Shown: positions 46,870-56,295 of the stretch, one piece after another
How the letters are laid out: each line of letters opens with the position of its first letter
How positions within the stretch are numbered: position 1 is the stretch's first letter
DNA from: Roseiarcus sp963749715
GTDB lineage: Bacteria > Pseudomonadota > Alphaproteobacteria > Rhizobiales > Beijerinckiaceae
NCBI GenBank assembly: GCA_963749715.1
Contig: CAVVNR010000008.1
Span: 434,001-498,000 of the forward strand
Direction of reading: 5' to 3'
DNA length: 64,000 nucleotides
The notes under the pieces: generated by a model
What the model saw: the letters and a program-made list of their open reading frames with translations, nothing else
Told to the model about the DNA's origin: nothing
Database searches by the model: none
Translations under genes and position numbers: made by a program

Positions 46870-47890
46870 TCATAGACGCGCTTTTCGGCCGCCTCGACCC
46901 TCGCCAGGCTGGGCGTTGACCCTCACCTGATCGCCGCTCGCCTGCGCCGAGCCTTCGAGAACATAGCGCACCCCCAGATCCTTGCCGATCGCCTTGGCGT
47001 CGATCGGCTTGCCCTTGAAGGTCATGGCCGTGTTGCGCGCGATGACGAAACTGCCGGGGATGCGGGCCAGACTGGTGGTCAGTTCGTCGGTCAGGGCGTC
47101 GACGAGGTAGTCCTGCCCCGGATCGCCTGACAGATTGGCGAACGGCAGCACGACGATCGAAAGACGCGCGGCCTCGGCGGGCGCGTTTCGCGGCGACGCT
47201 TGCGGGCCCACTCGCACTGAGGAACCACCACGCGCCTCCCGCGATTACAACCACGAGCGCCGCGAGCGCGGCGGCGAGCGGCGCGAGCCCGAAACGCCTC
47301 CACCGCGGCGTGGGCGCTGCGGGCGTCACGGGTTCCGCCGCTTTCGCCGACTTCGGCTCTGAAGGGATCCCCACCTGCAGCGAATAAGCGCGAACTGGCC
47401 TCTCGATGTTCTTGAGTTGGGTCGGGCCGAGGTCGGCAGCCTCCATCTCGAGCCTGCCGCTCACCTGCCGATAGGCGTCCTCCGAAAGACAAATCGCGCC
47501 AGGCTTGGCAACGCCATCGAGCCGCGCGGCGATATTGACGCCGTCGCCCATGAGGTCGCCGTCGCTCTCCTCGACGATGTCGCCGGCGTGAATGCCGACG
47601 CGGAATTGGATGCGCCGGTCCTCCGGCACGCCGGCGTTGCGCTCGGTGAGGCCGTTCTGAATCTCGATCGCGCAGCGGACCGCGTCGACGACGCTGCGAA
47701 ATTCGATGATCGACCCGTCGCCGGTGCGTTTCACGATACGGCCGTGATGGGCGGCGAGGGCCGGGTCGATGAGGTCGCTGCGCAGGCCCCGCAGGCGCGA
47801 GAGCGTGCGATCCTCGTCGGCGCCGGCAAGCCGGCTATAACCGACGACATCCGCAACCAGGATCGCCGCGAGCTTTCGGGTCTCGCTCAT
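46870..47890 (-). pseudogene. Truncated second copy of class III adenylate cyclase/TPR protein
   Basis: From the ATG at 47890 (MSETRKLAAILVADVVGYS) the sequence is a near-duplicate of the gene just upstream: cyclase domain, linker and membrane segment (about residues 205-228). A frame change near 47210 leads into LSIVVLPFANLSGDPGQDYL and FVIARNTAMTFKGKP. Similarity stops after RVRVNAQ at about 46910, where the sibling continues with about 300 residues of TPR domain. A frame reading LARVEAAEKRVYELLYRK to a stop near 46826 follows; I do not recognise it. The cyclase domain may still be expressed, but the sensing or partner-binding half is lost. Confidence 0.8.
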
Positions 47891-47940
47891 TCGCGCCCCT
47901 CCGGGCGGAACAGGACTACCGCATTCCGGCCAAAATGGCT

Positions 47941-49845
47941 TCACTCCTCCGCAAACCCCGCCTTGCGCAAGCCTTCGTCCCGGGTCGGAATGTCATAGGA
48001 GTGCTCTTGAAACCATTTGACGGCGAAGCTCGGATTGGCGCGAAGGGTTTCGGCGACGAACGGCTTCGCCTCGCCCATCCTGCCCAGGAGCGCGTAGGCG
48101 GCGGCGAGGTCCGCATAGACCCAGAAGGTGTGATCGCCGGCGTCGAGCGCCTTTTGGTATTCCACGATCGCGGCTTCGGGACGACCCGCGCCAATTTCTG
48201 TGTCGCCGAGAACTGTGTGAAACAACGTCATGAACGAATCGCGCGGGCTCGACCGAATTGCCTGTTGCATGTCGGACTTCGCCTCGTCGAAACGACCAAG
48301 GGCTAGTTTCGCGAATGCCCGCGTCATGTAGAGATACGGAATGTTCGAATTGACCGCGAGCCCAGCGTCAGCGACGCGGAGGGCCTCGTCCGGGCGGCGC
48401 GACATGGCCAAGTATGCGCTTTTATGCGCGTACGCATATGGGTAATCCGGAGCGAGGGCGATCGCGCGGTCTAACTGACCGAGTATTTTGGCGTCGTAAT
48501 CGGTCCCCGTATCGCCCCATCCCAAGCGGTACTCCTGAACATATCTGTAAGCGGCGCCGTCGAGGGCCGCCGCGCTGTTGGGGTCGATCGCTAGCGCCTG
48601 TTCGAACAAAGCCCCCGCCGCATTGAACTTTTCCTTGCTGGAAAAAGCAGCCGGATCATTCATGAGCCCCCAACCGCGCATGACCAGATCGATCGCATCC
48701 GGGTTGGTCGATCGGGCGCCCTTCGCCGCCTCCGCCTTGGTCAGTTCGATATTCAAAGTGTTCGCCAGTCGCGCGACGACCTGATCCTGCAGCTTGAACA
48801 GATTGGCCAAGTCCTCATCGAATTTGTCGGCCCAGAGGTCCGCGCCCGACTCCGAATCGACGAGTTGCGCGTTGACCCGCACCCGGTTCTGGTCGCGCTG
48901 GACCGAGCCTTCGAGCACATAGCGAACGCCGAGCTCCTTGCCGATCTCCTTCACGTCGACCGGCTTGCCCTTGTAAGTGAAAGCCGTATTGCGGGCGATC
49001 ACGAAGCAACCCTTGATGCGAGACAGCTCGGTGGTCAGATTCTCGGTGATCCCGTCGGCGAAGTAATCCTGCGCCGGATCGCCCGACAGATTGGCGAAGG
49101 GAAGCACCACAATGGAAAAATGCGACGCCTCGGCGGGCGGCTTCGCGGCGACGCTTGCGGTCCGGTTCGCATTTAGGAACCACCACGCGCCGCCCGCGAT
49201 CACGCAGAGCAGCGCCGCGAGCGCCGCGGCGAGCGGCGCAAGCCACGAACGCCTCTTCTGCGGCGTGGGCGCCGCGGGCGTCACCGGTTCCGCCGCTTTC
49301 GCCGGCTTCGGCTTTGCAGGGACCCCCACCTGCAGCGAATAAGCGCGAATCGGCCTGTCGATGTTCTTGAGTTGGGTCGGGCCGAGATCGGCAGCCTCCA
49401 TCTCGAGCCTGCCGCTCACCTGCCGATAGGCGTCCTCCGAAAGACAAATCGCGCCAGGCTTGGCAACGCCCTCAAGCCGCGCGGCGATATTGACGCCGTC
49501 GCCCATGAGATCGCCGTCGCTCTCCTCGACGACGTCGCCGACGTGAATGCCGACGCGGAATTCGATGCGCCGGTCCTCCGGCACGCCGGCGTTGCGCTCG
49601 ATCAGGCCATTCTGGATTTCGATGGCGCAGCGCACCGAGTTCACCACGCTGCGAAACTCGATGATGCTGCCATCGCCGGTGCGTTTGACGATACGTCCGT
49701 GATGAGCGGCGATGGCGGGGTCGATGAGGTCGCTGCGCAGGCCGCGAAGGCGCGCGAGGGTTCTGTCTTCGTCGGCGCCGGCGAGCCGGCTATAACCGAC
49801 GACATCCGCAACCAGGATCGCCGCGAGCTTTCGGGTCTCGCTCAT
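47941..49845 (-). CDS. Class III adenylate/guanylate cyclase with TPR domain
   Basis: The intact 634-residue copy. A class III cyclase domain (residues 1-170) has the metal-binding first Asp in LVADVVGYSRLAGADED, GRIVKRTGDGSIIEF and GDLMGDGVNIAARLEGV. A membrane segment follows near 205-228 (LAAALAALLCVIAGGAWWFL). Then comes a FlgO-like/TolB-N-like domain (SIVVLPFANLSGDPAQDYFA, VRYVLEGSVQRDQNRVRVN) and six or so TPRs. The family is expanded in rhizobia and makes cAMP; ligands are mostly unknown. The truncated tandem copy follows 51 bases downstream. Confidence 0.9.
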   Translation of the reverse strand: MSETRKLAAILVADVVGYSRLAGADEDRTLARLRGLRSDLIDPAIAAHHGRIVKRTGDGSIIEFRSVVNSVRCAIEIQNGLIERNAGVPEDRRIEFRVGIHVGDVVEESDGDLMGDGVNIAARLEGVAKPGAICLSEDAYRQVSGRLEMEAADLGPTQLKNIDRPIRAYSLQVGVPAKPKPAKAAEPVTPAAPTPQKRRSWLAPLAAALAALLCVIAGGAWWFLNANRTASVAAKPPAEASHFSIVVLPFANLSGDPAQDYFADGITENLTTELSRIKGCFVIARNTAFTYKGKPVDVKEIGKELGVRYVLEGSVQRDQNRVRVNAQLVDSESGADLWADKFDEDLANLFKLQDQVVARLANTLNIELTKAEAAKGARSTNPDAIDLVMRGWGLMNDPAAFSSKEKFNAAGALFEQALAIDPNSAAALDGAAYRYVQEYRLGWGDTGTDYDAKILGQLDRAIALAPDYPYAYAHKSAYLAMSRRPDEALRVADAGLAVNSNIPYLYMTRAFAKLALGRFDEAKSDMQQAIRSSPRDSFMTLFHTVLGDTEIGAGRPEAAIVEYQKALDAGDHTFWVYADLAAAYALLGRMGEAKPFVAETLRANPSFAVKWFQEHSYDIPTRDEGLRKAGFAEE

Positions 49846-49938
49846 TGCGCCCCTCCGGCTGCTAGCGGAATAGCACGAACGCCAGCGCGAAGCCGCCGAA
49901 ATTCGCAGGAGGAATACCTGATCCGCGAATGAAATCCG

Positions 49939-50320
49939 TCAGGCCGCGGCGCGCTTCGTCGTGCGCTTTGCCGGCTTGGGCGGCGGAATCAGAACATCGG
50001 CCGGTACGCGGAAGCGCGCACGCAACCGCTGCACCATCGCCATGCTCAGCTCCTTCTTACCGGCCAGGACCTCGCTCACTCGGCTCGGCGCTCAGAGGAT
50101 CGGAACCATGAACGCCAGCCGGAGTCCGTGCTGATCCATGAGGTGTCGGATCAGTTCGGCGGTGCTCGGCGGTCGGCGAGGCCACTTGGTCTCCTCATAG
50201 GCGGCGATCAGGCGCGCCTGCGCTTGCAGCCGAGCGATATCGGCTGGGTAGCTCAACGCCGAAGCAGATCACCGAGGGCCGAGCGCGGGCGAGTTCGGCA
50301 TCGCTGTCGATCACGATCAG
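49939..50320 (-). pseudogene. HigA-like XRE antitoxin (frameshifted)
   Basis: Reading the minus strand with about three frame changes gives IVIDSDAELARAR, then DIARLQAQARLIAAYEETKW and TAELIRHLMDQHGLRLA, then SRVSEVLAGKKELSMAMVQR and RVPADVLIPPPKP, ending at a TGA at 49939-49941. This is the layout of HigA-type antitoxins: an N-terminal dimer/toxin-contact part, then a helix-turn-helix (SRVSEVLAGKKELS). No open frame longer than 60 codons survives. No HigB toxin gene was found next to it. Start position is approximate. Whether it is truly dead or a sequencing artefact cannot be decided here. Confidence 0.6.
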
Positions 50321-50407
50321 ACGTGGCCCGATCTTGAAGGGCGGTAAGTGGGGAGTCCGGGCCTTCGATCACTGGACCGAGTGAGAGCGGCGGTGCGAGG
50401 AGCGCGG

Positions 50408-51240
50408 CTACAACGCGGTCGACAGCGCCCAGCCGTCGCCGGTGAGCCAGTCCGAGCGGCTGGGTTCGCCGCCGAAACGAAGCGAGCGTACGCGTCCCGA
50501 GCCGCCGCGGCGGAACGCTTCGTCGAGCTTGCGGCCGATCGTGCGATCCTGCGCGCCCTCGCAGGCGATGAACACAACGCCGGTGAGGAAGCGCGCCGGC
50601 CAGGAATCCCCCTTCGCCGACCGGGTGACGAGAAGCATCGCCCCGGTCGAGTGCGCCGCCTGGAGCGGAAAGAGGAGCCGGCCGCCGACCTTGAGCGCGT
50701 CGAGCCAGGCCGCGCAGCGGGTGCGACGCAGCGGCGTTGACGTAAATCGCGTCCGCCTTGGGCAAGTCCTCGACGCCCGAGCGGGCGCGGACCTCGACCT
50801 GGGGAAAGCTGGCGAGGTTCGTCTTCGCCCGTGCGGCGATGTCCGGGATCGATCTCGTAGGCGACGACTTTGCCCTCCGGTCCGACGAGATGAGCAAGGA
50901 TCGCGGTGTAATAGCCGGCGCCGGCGCCGATCTGGAGGATCGTCTCGCCCTCCTTGAGGCCGAGCGCGTCGATCGACTGCGCGTGCAGCGACGGCTGGCC
51001 GTTGTTGACGCCGCGCTTGGCGTCGATGGCGATGAGAACGTCGTCATAGAGGCGGGCGGGGTCGTTGTCCGTCGTTTGCCCAAAGACGCCGCCGGAGCCG
51101 ATCCGCCAGGGCGGCGGGCCGGCGTAATCCTCGCGCGGCACGGCGGCGAAGGCCGCTTCGATCCTCGGGTCCTTGACGCCTGCGCGCCGGGCGATTTCGC
51201 CGGCATAGGCTTGCCGGCGCTTGGCTATTCGGTCTTGCAT
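50408..51240 (-). CDS. pcm: Protein-L-isoaspartate O-methyltransferase (frameshifted)
   Basis: Pcm repairs isoaspartyl residues in aged proteins. The N-terminal frame gives AAFAAVPREDYAGPPPWRIG, PSLHAQSIDALGLKEGETIL and the SAM loop QIGAGAGYYTAILAHLVGPE. The frame then changes near 50845 to RAKTNLASFPQVEVRARSG and ADAIYVNAAASHPLR, and again near 50650 to MLLVTRSAKGDSWPARFLTG and the C-terminal DWLTGDGWALSTAL. Corrected length is about 276 residues, on the long side for the family because of a C-terminal extension. Start ATG at 51240. Confidence 0.87.
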
Positions 51241-51262
51241 GCCGCCGCGCCCTCCCGCCCGT

Positions 51263-53261
51263 TCATCTATTCAGGTCCTCAGGATAAGCCGGAGAACCTC
51301 CGGACCACGGGAGAGTGGACCTCGCCGGCGCTTCGTCCAAGGACCGCCAAGCCGCGAGGCTGCCGGCTTTCTCGAGTTCGGCGATCAGGGGCTCAAGCTC
51401 AGTGGCGTATGGTTTCCAGCGGCCGAGACCCCGCGCGTTGACCGGCTGCCGGACCTGCGCACGGCTTACCGTGCGGACGCGGCTCTCGGACTCGTAGAAG
51501 CGCGCGCAATTGGCGTCGGCGGGCAATTCCAGGTGAGCCAGCACGCGCGCGAGCGCGCCGTCAAAATCCGAGACCCAGTCGGATAGCCTGACGGTCAGGA
51601 TCGGGCTCGGCAGGGCGGACTTCCAGTGCGCCATCAGCTTGTCGTGCTGGCCAATGTACCAGCCGAGGTCCCCGAGATCGTGCGCGTATCCGTGCGCTCC
51701 GTGGAAACGGAAAGTGAAGATCGACAAACCGATGTCGCGAGGATCGCGCGCGCAGTGAATGATTTCGCGCGCCGGGCAACATGACGCCGACAAGGCCGAG
51801 ATAGAGAAAGTTGCCGGGCATCTTGTCGACAATGCGCGTTGCGGCCGGCGCGAGTTCGCGAAGCGCCTCGAGGTAGCGGGCCGCCGCGCCGTCAAGACTT
51901 TCGCCGTCGAGCCCAGCGACGCGCCGCACGGATGAGGCGTCGCCCGCAGGACCGCCGAGAGCCGCGAAGGCTTGCGAGAGCGCCGTGCGCTCGCCCGCGC
52001 CATGGACATCGCGGTGCGCCGCCAGAATCTGCTCGACCAGCGTGGTGCCGGATCGCGGCATGCCGACGATGAATACGGGCGCGGGATCGCGGTTCGCCGC
52101 CCGCGGGCCGTCTTTCAACCGCGCGGCGCCGAACGCCTCGATCGACGCATCGACGAGGGCGCCATGCGCCTCGCGCGAGAACGGCTGGAACCGCGCGAGC
52201 AGCTTGTGCGCCGCGGCCCAATGCGCGAAGGCGCGGCTCGGCGCGCTTTGGCCTGACCAGAATTTGGCGAGATCGAACCGCGCCATGATCGCGTGCTCGG
52301 GAACGGCCTCGGGGCCCATATCGGCGAGGGCCTGCTCCATCATTTCCGCCTCGCGGCGCGCGCCCGCGCGGTCGCCTTCGGCGAGCGCCAGCAGGACAAA
52401 GCGCCAATGCACGAGAGGCGCGAGGGCGGCTGGCGCCGGACCCAGACGGGCGAGTTCGTCGAGAACTTGGCGCGCTTCCGCGGCGCGGCTGAGCTGCAGC
52501 AAGGCCAGAGCCTGTTGAAGACGCCAGTGGCGCAATGCCTCTGCGTCGCTCGGCGCTTCCCCGCTCTCCAACAGCGCCAGCGCCTCGGCCGCCCGCTCCT
52601 CCCGCAGGAGGTCCGCGGCGAGATTGATGCGCGCGCCGACGGCGTTTGGCCCGCGCTTGACCGTCTCGTGCAGGAGCTGGTCGGCCCCCTCCGTCTCGCC
52701 GGTGATGCGCATGAAGGCGCCGAGGTTGGCGAGCGCGGGACCATGGCCGGGATCGGCGACGATTGCCTCCCGCATGGCGACCTTGGCGTCTTCGATTGCG
52801 CCTTGTCGATAGCGGACAAGGCCATAATTGACCCAGGCGTCGGCCCAGCGGGGATCGAGTTGGATGGCCGCGCCAAAAGCCTGCTCCGCGCGCGCGGGCT
52901 CGCCGATCGCGGCCCAGGCCTGGCCATAGACGTAGTGCGCCGCCGCGAGCTTGGGCGCCCGCCAGCAGGCTTCGCTCGCCGCGACAAGCGCGGCCTGGTT
53001 GTCGCCGAGCGCGAGAAGCGAAACGGCGGCGTGGAGGAAGGGCGCGGGATCGTCGGCGAGCGACGCTTGCGCCTGTCTGAAGCGCGGAAGCGCCTCGGCG
53101 TGCCGCCCCGCGGCCTGGAGCGCCACGCCGAGTTGGAATTTTGCCTGCGGGTCGCTCGCATCGCGCTCGACAGCCTGGCTCAGGAGCCCGATCGCGGCGG
53201 CGATGTCATTGGCGCGCAACGCTTCGACGCCGCCGCGAAAGAGGCTGGCGCTTTCGCCCAA
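51263..53261 (-). CDS. TPR-repeat sulfotransferase (frameshifted)
   Basis: A third paralogue of the 26-30 kb genes. TPRs cover about residues 1-380 (LFRGGVEALRANDIAAAIGL onward), then the PAPS loop VFIVGMPRSGTTLVEQILAA near residue 402. After LVGVMLPG, near 51785, one base shifts the frame; the remainder reads REIIHCARDPRDIGLSIFTF and RAQVRQPVNARGLGRWKPY. The N-terminus is uncertain: I use a TTG at 53261 (LGESASLFRGG). An ATG in another frame near 53298 is an alternative if a further indel exists. Corrected size is about 665 residues. Confidence 0.82.
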
Positions 53262-53379
53262 TGTTGAACCCTTCGTTTGCCGCCCCGGGAGAGCCCATGA
53301 CGCGCAAGAGCCCACTTTTTCCTTGCGAGACGAGGCGCCCCTTCCGACCCCCTGACACACTAAGCCAAGTCGATCGGCG

Positions 53380-55008
53380 CTACCCGCTCGACCCAGGCCC
53401 GTGACCGCCCCGGTCGTTTGAGCCAACGCCGGCGCCCAAGGCGTCGCGCGCGCCGCCGGCGTTTCCGTCGCCAGGGAAGCTGAAACCGCCGGTGTGAGTC
53501 TCGGCGCCCAGAACGGGGTGCAGCAAAGAATAGAGCGCAACGGGCTCGCCAGGCGTTTCCGGGATCGGCATAGGGAACTGAGAATCGTAGCGTCCAAGAA
53601 GATCGGCCAGGCTTCCGCCGCCAAGTTGATCGACGGCGGCAGGTGTGGACGTGGCGGCGTAGGTGACGAGAACGTCGCCGGACGTGTCCTTGCCGACGCT
53701 GAAATTGGCTGACGTATAGGTTCCGCTCACGTCAAACCCACCGATGGTCTGGCCCACGGAAGTCTCGATCGCGACTTTTCCGGCGTTGTCGACCGCATGG
53801 TCGCCGGTCGCAAAGACGAGCTGCGAGAAGTCGATCGCGTCCGAGCCGCCGAAGCCGCTGATCGTGTTCGTGAGGCTCGCGCCGGCGGCGTAGAGAAGCT
53901 CGCCGCTCCCGGTCGCGAAGTCGATTCCACCCTTTCCGCCGGCCTGAGCATTCGCCAGCTCCAGCACTCCGCTGTCGATCGTGACGCCGCCTTTGAACGT
54001 GTTCGCCGCCGCAAGATCGACCGTGCCGCCTGCGATCACGAGGGCGCCGAGCCCGGCATTGCGGCCTGTTCCGCCGGAACCCGTCTGGTCGGCGATGACG
54101 CCGGCGATCGTCTCCGTTGTCCCGGTCGTCGGCGCCAAAGTGATTGTCTCGTTCCCCTGGAGAAACATTCCGCCGCCGAGACCCTGGCCTGGCGGAGCGA
54201 CGCCGCCGAAATGAGTGAGCCCGCCAGCCCCGCCATTGACGGTCCCGATTCCGACGGAGCCGCCAACGATTGTCAGGGCGCCGCCTTGCTGGACAAAGAT
54301 GTCGCCGCCGGCCCCGAGGCCCCCGCCGCCGCCGCCGCCGTCGCCATCCGAGCCGCCGGCGATCTGCTGCCCGCGCCCGCCCTTGCCCGCGCCAAATCCT
54401 GCCGCGCCGAGCGCACCGCCTGGCCCGGCCCCGCCGCCGCCGCCGCCCCAATGGCCGGCGCCGCCGTCGCCGCTCGACCCGGCGCCGTTTCCGCCTCTGC
54501 CGAAAGTGCCGATGACGCCCTTCCCGCCGACGCCGCCCGCCGTGAAGTTCAACGGGCCGCCGCCCGGCCCGCCCGCGCCGCCGGTCGCCGAATCTCCCTG
54601 AAAGCCGACATTCGTCAGGGTAACGACCCCCTTTGATGCGACGAACAGGCCGCCGCCGAGACCCGCCCCGCCGCCGCCGCCGCCGCCGCTTCCGTCTCCG
54701 TTGAGGCCCGACGCGCCAATCGCGGAGGCGTTTTGAATCACCAGATTCTCGATCTGGACCGCGCCCGAGTAGACGAACAGCCCCCGATGCGCGCCGCCGC
54801 CGTCGAGGGTGCTCGACCCTCCGGGCCCCTGGCTCCCATCGATTGTCAGGGTCACCCCGGACTTGAGAGAGATGTGCGTGGGATCGGACTTTTCCGTGAT
54901 CGTTTCGACGACGTCGATCACGAAAGATCCGGATGCGGCGGCGTTGGCTGTCTTGATGTCAGCATTCAGTTGGGCTTCCGTCGATGCTGTCAACACGGTG
55001 GTGGCCAT
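53380..55008 (-). CDS. Glycine-rich beta-helix exoprotein
   Basis: A 542-residue protein dominated by Gly, Ala, Asn and Thr. Residues 1-50 (MATTVLTASTEAQLNADIKT) lack a classical signal peptide. The segments VTLTIDGSQGPGGSSTLDGG and VQIENLVIQNASAIGASG look like parallel beta-helix rungs. A Gly-rich stretch (about 110-250, with a run of seven Gly) is followed by autotransporter-passenger-like repeats (VTIDSGVLELANAQAGGKGG, NTISGFGGSDAIDFSQLVF). No autotransporter barrel is present. A type I-secreted or surface-adhesion protein is plausible. I chose the ATG at 55008, with a GGAGG sequence 5 bases before it. Confidence 0.75.
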   Translation of the reverse strand: MATTVLTASTEAQLNADIKTANAAASGSFVIDVVETITEKSDPTHISLKSGVTLTIDGSQGPGGSSTLDGGGAHRGLFVYSGAVQIENLVIQNASAIGASGLNGDGSGGGGGGGAGLGGGLFVASKGVVTLTNVGFQGDSATGGAGGPGGGPLNFTAGGVGGKGVIGTFGRGGNGAGSSGDGGAGHWGGGGGGAGPGGALGAAGFGAGKGGRGQQIAGGSDGDGGGGGGGLGAGGDIFVQQGGALTIVGGSVGIGTVNGGAGGLTHFGGVAPPGQGLGGGMFLQGNETITLAPTTGTTETIAGVIADQTGSGGTGRNAGLGALVIAGGTVDLAAANTFKGGVTIDSGVLELANAQAGGKGGIDFATGSGELLYAAGASLTNTISGFGGSDAIDFSQLVFATGDHAVDNAGKVAIETSVGQTIGGFDVSGTYTSANFSVGKDTSGDVLVTYAATSTPAAVDQLGGGSLADLLGRYDSQFPMPIPETPGEPVALYSLLHPVLGAETHTGGFSFPGDGNAGGARDALGAGVGSNDRGGHGPGSSG

Positions 55009-55330
55009 GGCTTCCTCCAACTTTCCATCGGAGCGGTCGGTGAGATCGCCGGCGGAGCGAGGCCGCTATGCGTTCTCGCGTTCGGCATGACGCCCGCCGC
55101 CGAGCCGCGGCTTATGCTCTCCCTGTGCGGGATAGCGGTCAATAGCGAACTCTTTTTGCACTTTCCGTGGCTCAACGTCACACCGAATTCCGGCTGCGCC
55201 GGCGGCATTGCCAGCGAGGCCAGGGTCCGTAGCCACCCCATCGAGGCCTTCCAGTTAATGCGCCGACGAGATCTGCGCATTGATCTTTGTCAGCTTCGGT
55301 CCGATCATCGCGTGAAATGAGAGGTCGTTC
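55009..55330. other. Intergenic region, no gene seen
   Basis: About 320 bases between the divergent exoprotein and GFA genes. It should hold both promoters. No repeat, RNA gene or protein-like frame was recognised. Confidence 0.4.
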
Positions 55331-55798
55331 ATGCCTGCGATGCTCGAAGGCGGCTGCGCCTGCGGCAAGGCGCGCTATCGGCTGGCCTCGAAGCCGATGA
55401 TCGTTCACTGCTGCCATTGCCGGGACTGCCAGCGCCAGACCGGCAGCGCGTTCGTCATCAACGCGCTGATCGAAGCGAACCGGGTGGATAAACTGTCCGG
55501 GGAAACCAGGGCGGTTGCGGTTCCAACCGACAGCGGGCAGCCGCACGAAATTCACCGCTGCCCGGAATGCGCAACCGCGCTCTGGAGCCACTATGGCGGC
55601 AGGCGGGAGCTGAGTTTCGTCCGCGTCGGCACGCTCGACGAGCCGTCGGAGCTTCCTCCCGACGTGCATATCTATACCCGCTCCAAGCTGCCGTGGGTCG
55701 CGCTCCCCGCCGGCGTCCCGGCCTTCCCGGCCTATTACGATTCGAAAACCCTGTGGCCGCCGGAGAGCCTCAAGCGCCGCAAGGCGATGTTCGGCTGA
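55331..55798 (+). CDS. GFA-family protein (glutathione-dependent formaldehyde-activating enzyme-like)
   Basis: A compact zinc-binding protein of 155 residues. The cysteine pattern of the GFA/CENP-V fold is complete: LEGGCACGKARYRL, MIVHCCHCRDCQRQTGSAF and HRCPECATALWSHYGG. Members bind glutathione or related thiols; only a few have a proven role with formaldehyde. An internal ATG at 55340 is an alternative start. It is followed closely by a small exported protein gene. Confidence 0.9.
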   Translation: MPAMLEGGCACGKARYRLASKPMIVHCCHCRDCQRQTGSAFVINALIEANRVDKLSGETRAVAVPTDSGQPHEIHRCPECATALWSHYGGRRELSFVRVGTLDEPSELPPDVHIYTRSKLPWVALPAGVPAFPAYYDSKTLWPPESLKRRKAMFG

Positions 55799-55801
55799 CC
55801 C

Positions 55802-56197
55802 ATGGCCTGGCTCCTTCGACGCGCGATCATCGACGCAATCGCCGCCGGCGGGCTCGGCCTTGCCGGGCTTGCCGCCGCGCAGGAAGCGCCGGCCAACAAT
55901 CTCGACGATCTTCGACGCGAGCTGACGAACTGCTTGGCGCGAAACGCCGTCGGCGCCGGGTCGAGCGTGACGATCATGTTCACGATGAAGCGCGACGGCT
56001 CGCTGCTCGGGCGACCCCGCATCACTCACGCGAATCTCACCGGCGACGCCGAAGCGCGGCAGCGCTTTCTTGCCGAGGTCGAGCGCGCGGTCGACGGCTG
56101 CCTGCCTATCAGGATCACGCCGGCTTTCGGCGGGGCGATCGCCGGCCGGCCGTTCTTCGTCACCCTCGGCAGGCTGAAGGCGGAAGGAACAATTTAG
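55802..56197 (+). CDS. Small exported protein, possible TonB C-terminal-like fold
   Basis: The 131-residue protein starts with a signal peptide (AIIDAIAAGGLGLAGLAAAQ then EAPANN). The mature part has VGAGSSVTIMFTMKRDGSLL and LAEVERAVDGCLPIRITPAF, which resemble the beta-alpha-beta C-terminal domain of TonB-like proteins seen as stand-alone periplasmic proteins in Rhizobiales. It starts 3 bases after the GFA stop and is probably co-transcribed. Function unknown. Confidence 0.65.
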   Translation: MAWLLRRAIIDAIAAGGLGLAGLAAAQEAPANNLDDLRRELTNCLARNAVGAGSSVTIMFTMKRDGSLLGRPRITHANLTGDAEARQRFLAEVERAVDGCLPIRITPAFGGAIAGRPFFVTLGRLKAEGTI

Positions 56198-56295
56198 CGC
56201 CTAAGCCACGAAGACCCGTTTTTCTTCGCCGCGCAATGATAGACGTTGACCCTTGAGCCTTGTGTCCAGCTCCTAGGGCCTCCAGGGGAAACATC

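Noticed and set aside
50340..50407. HigB toxin upstream of the HigA-like remnant
   Set aside because: The short space before pcm contains no RelE/HigB-like motif in any frame.
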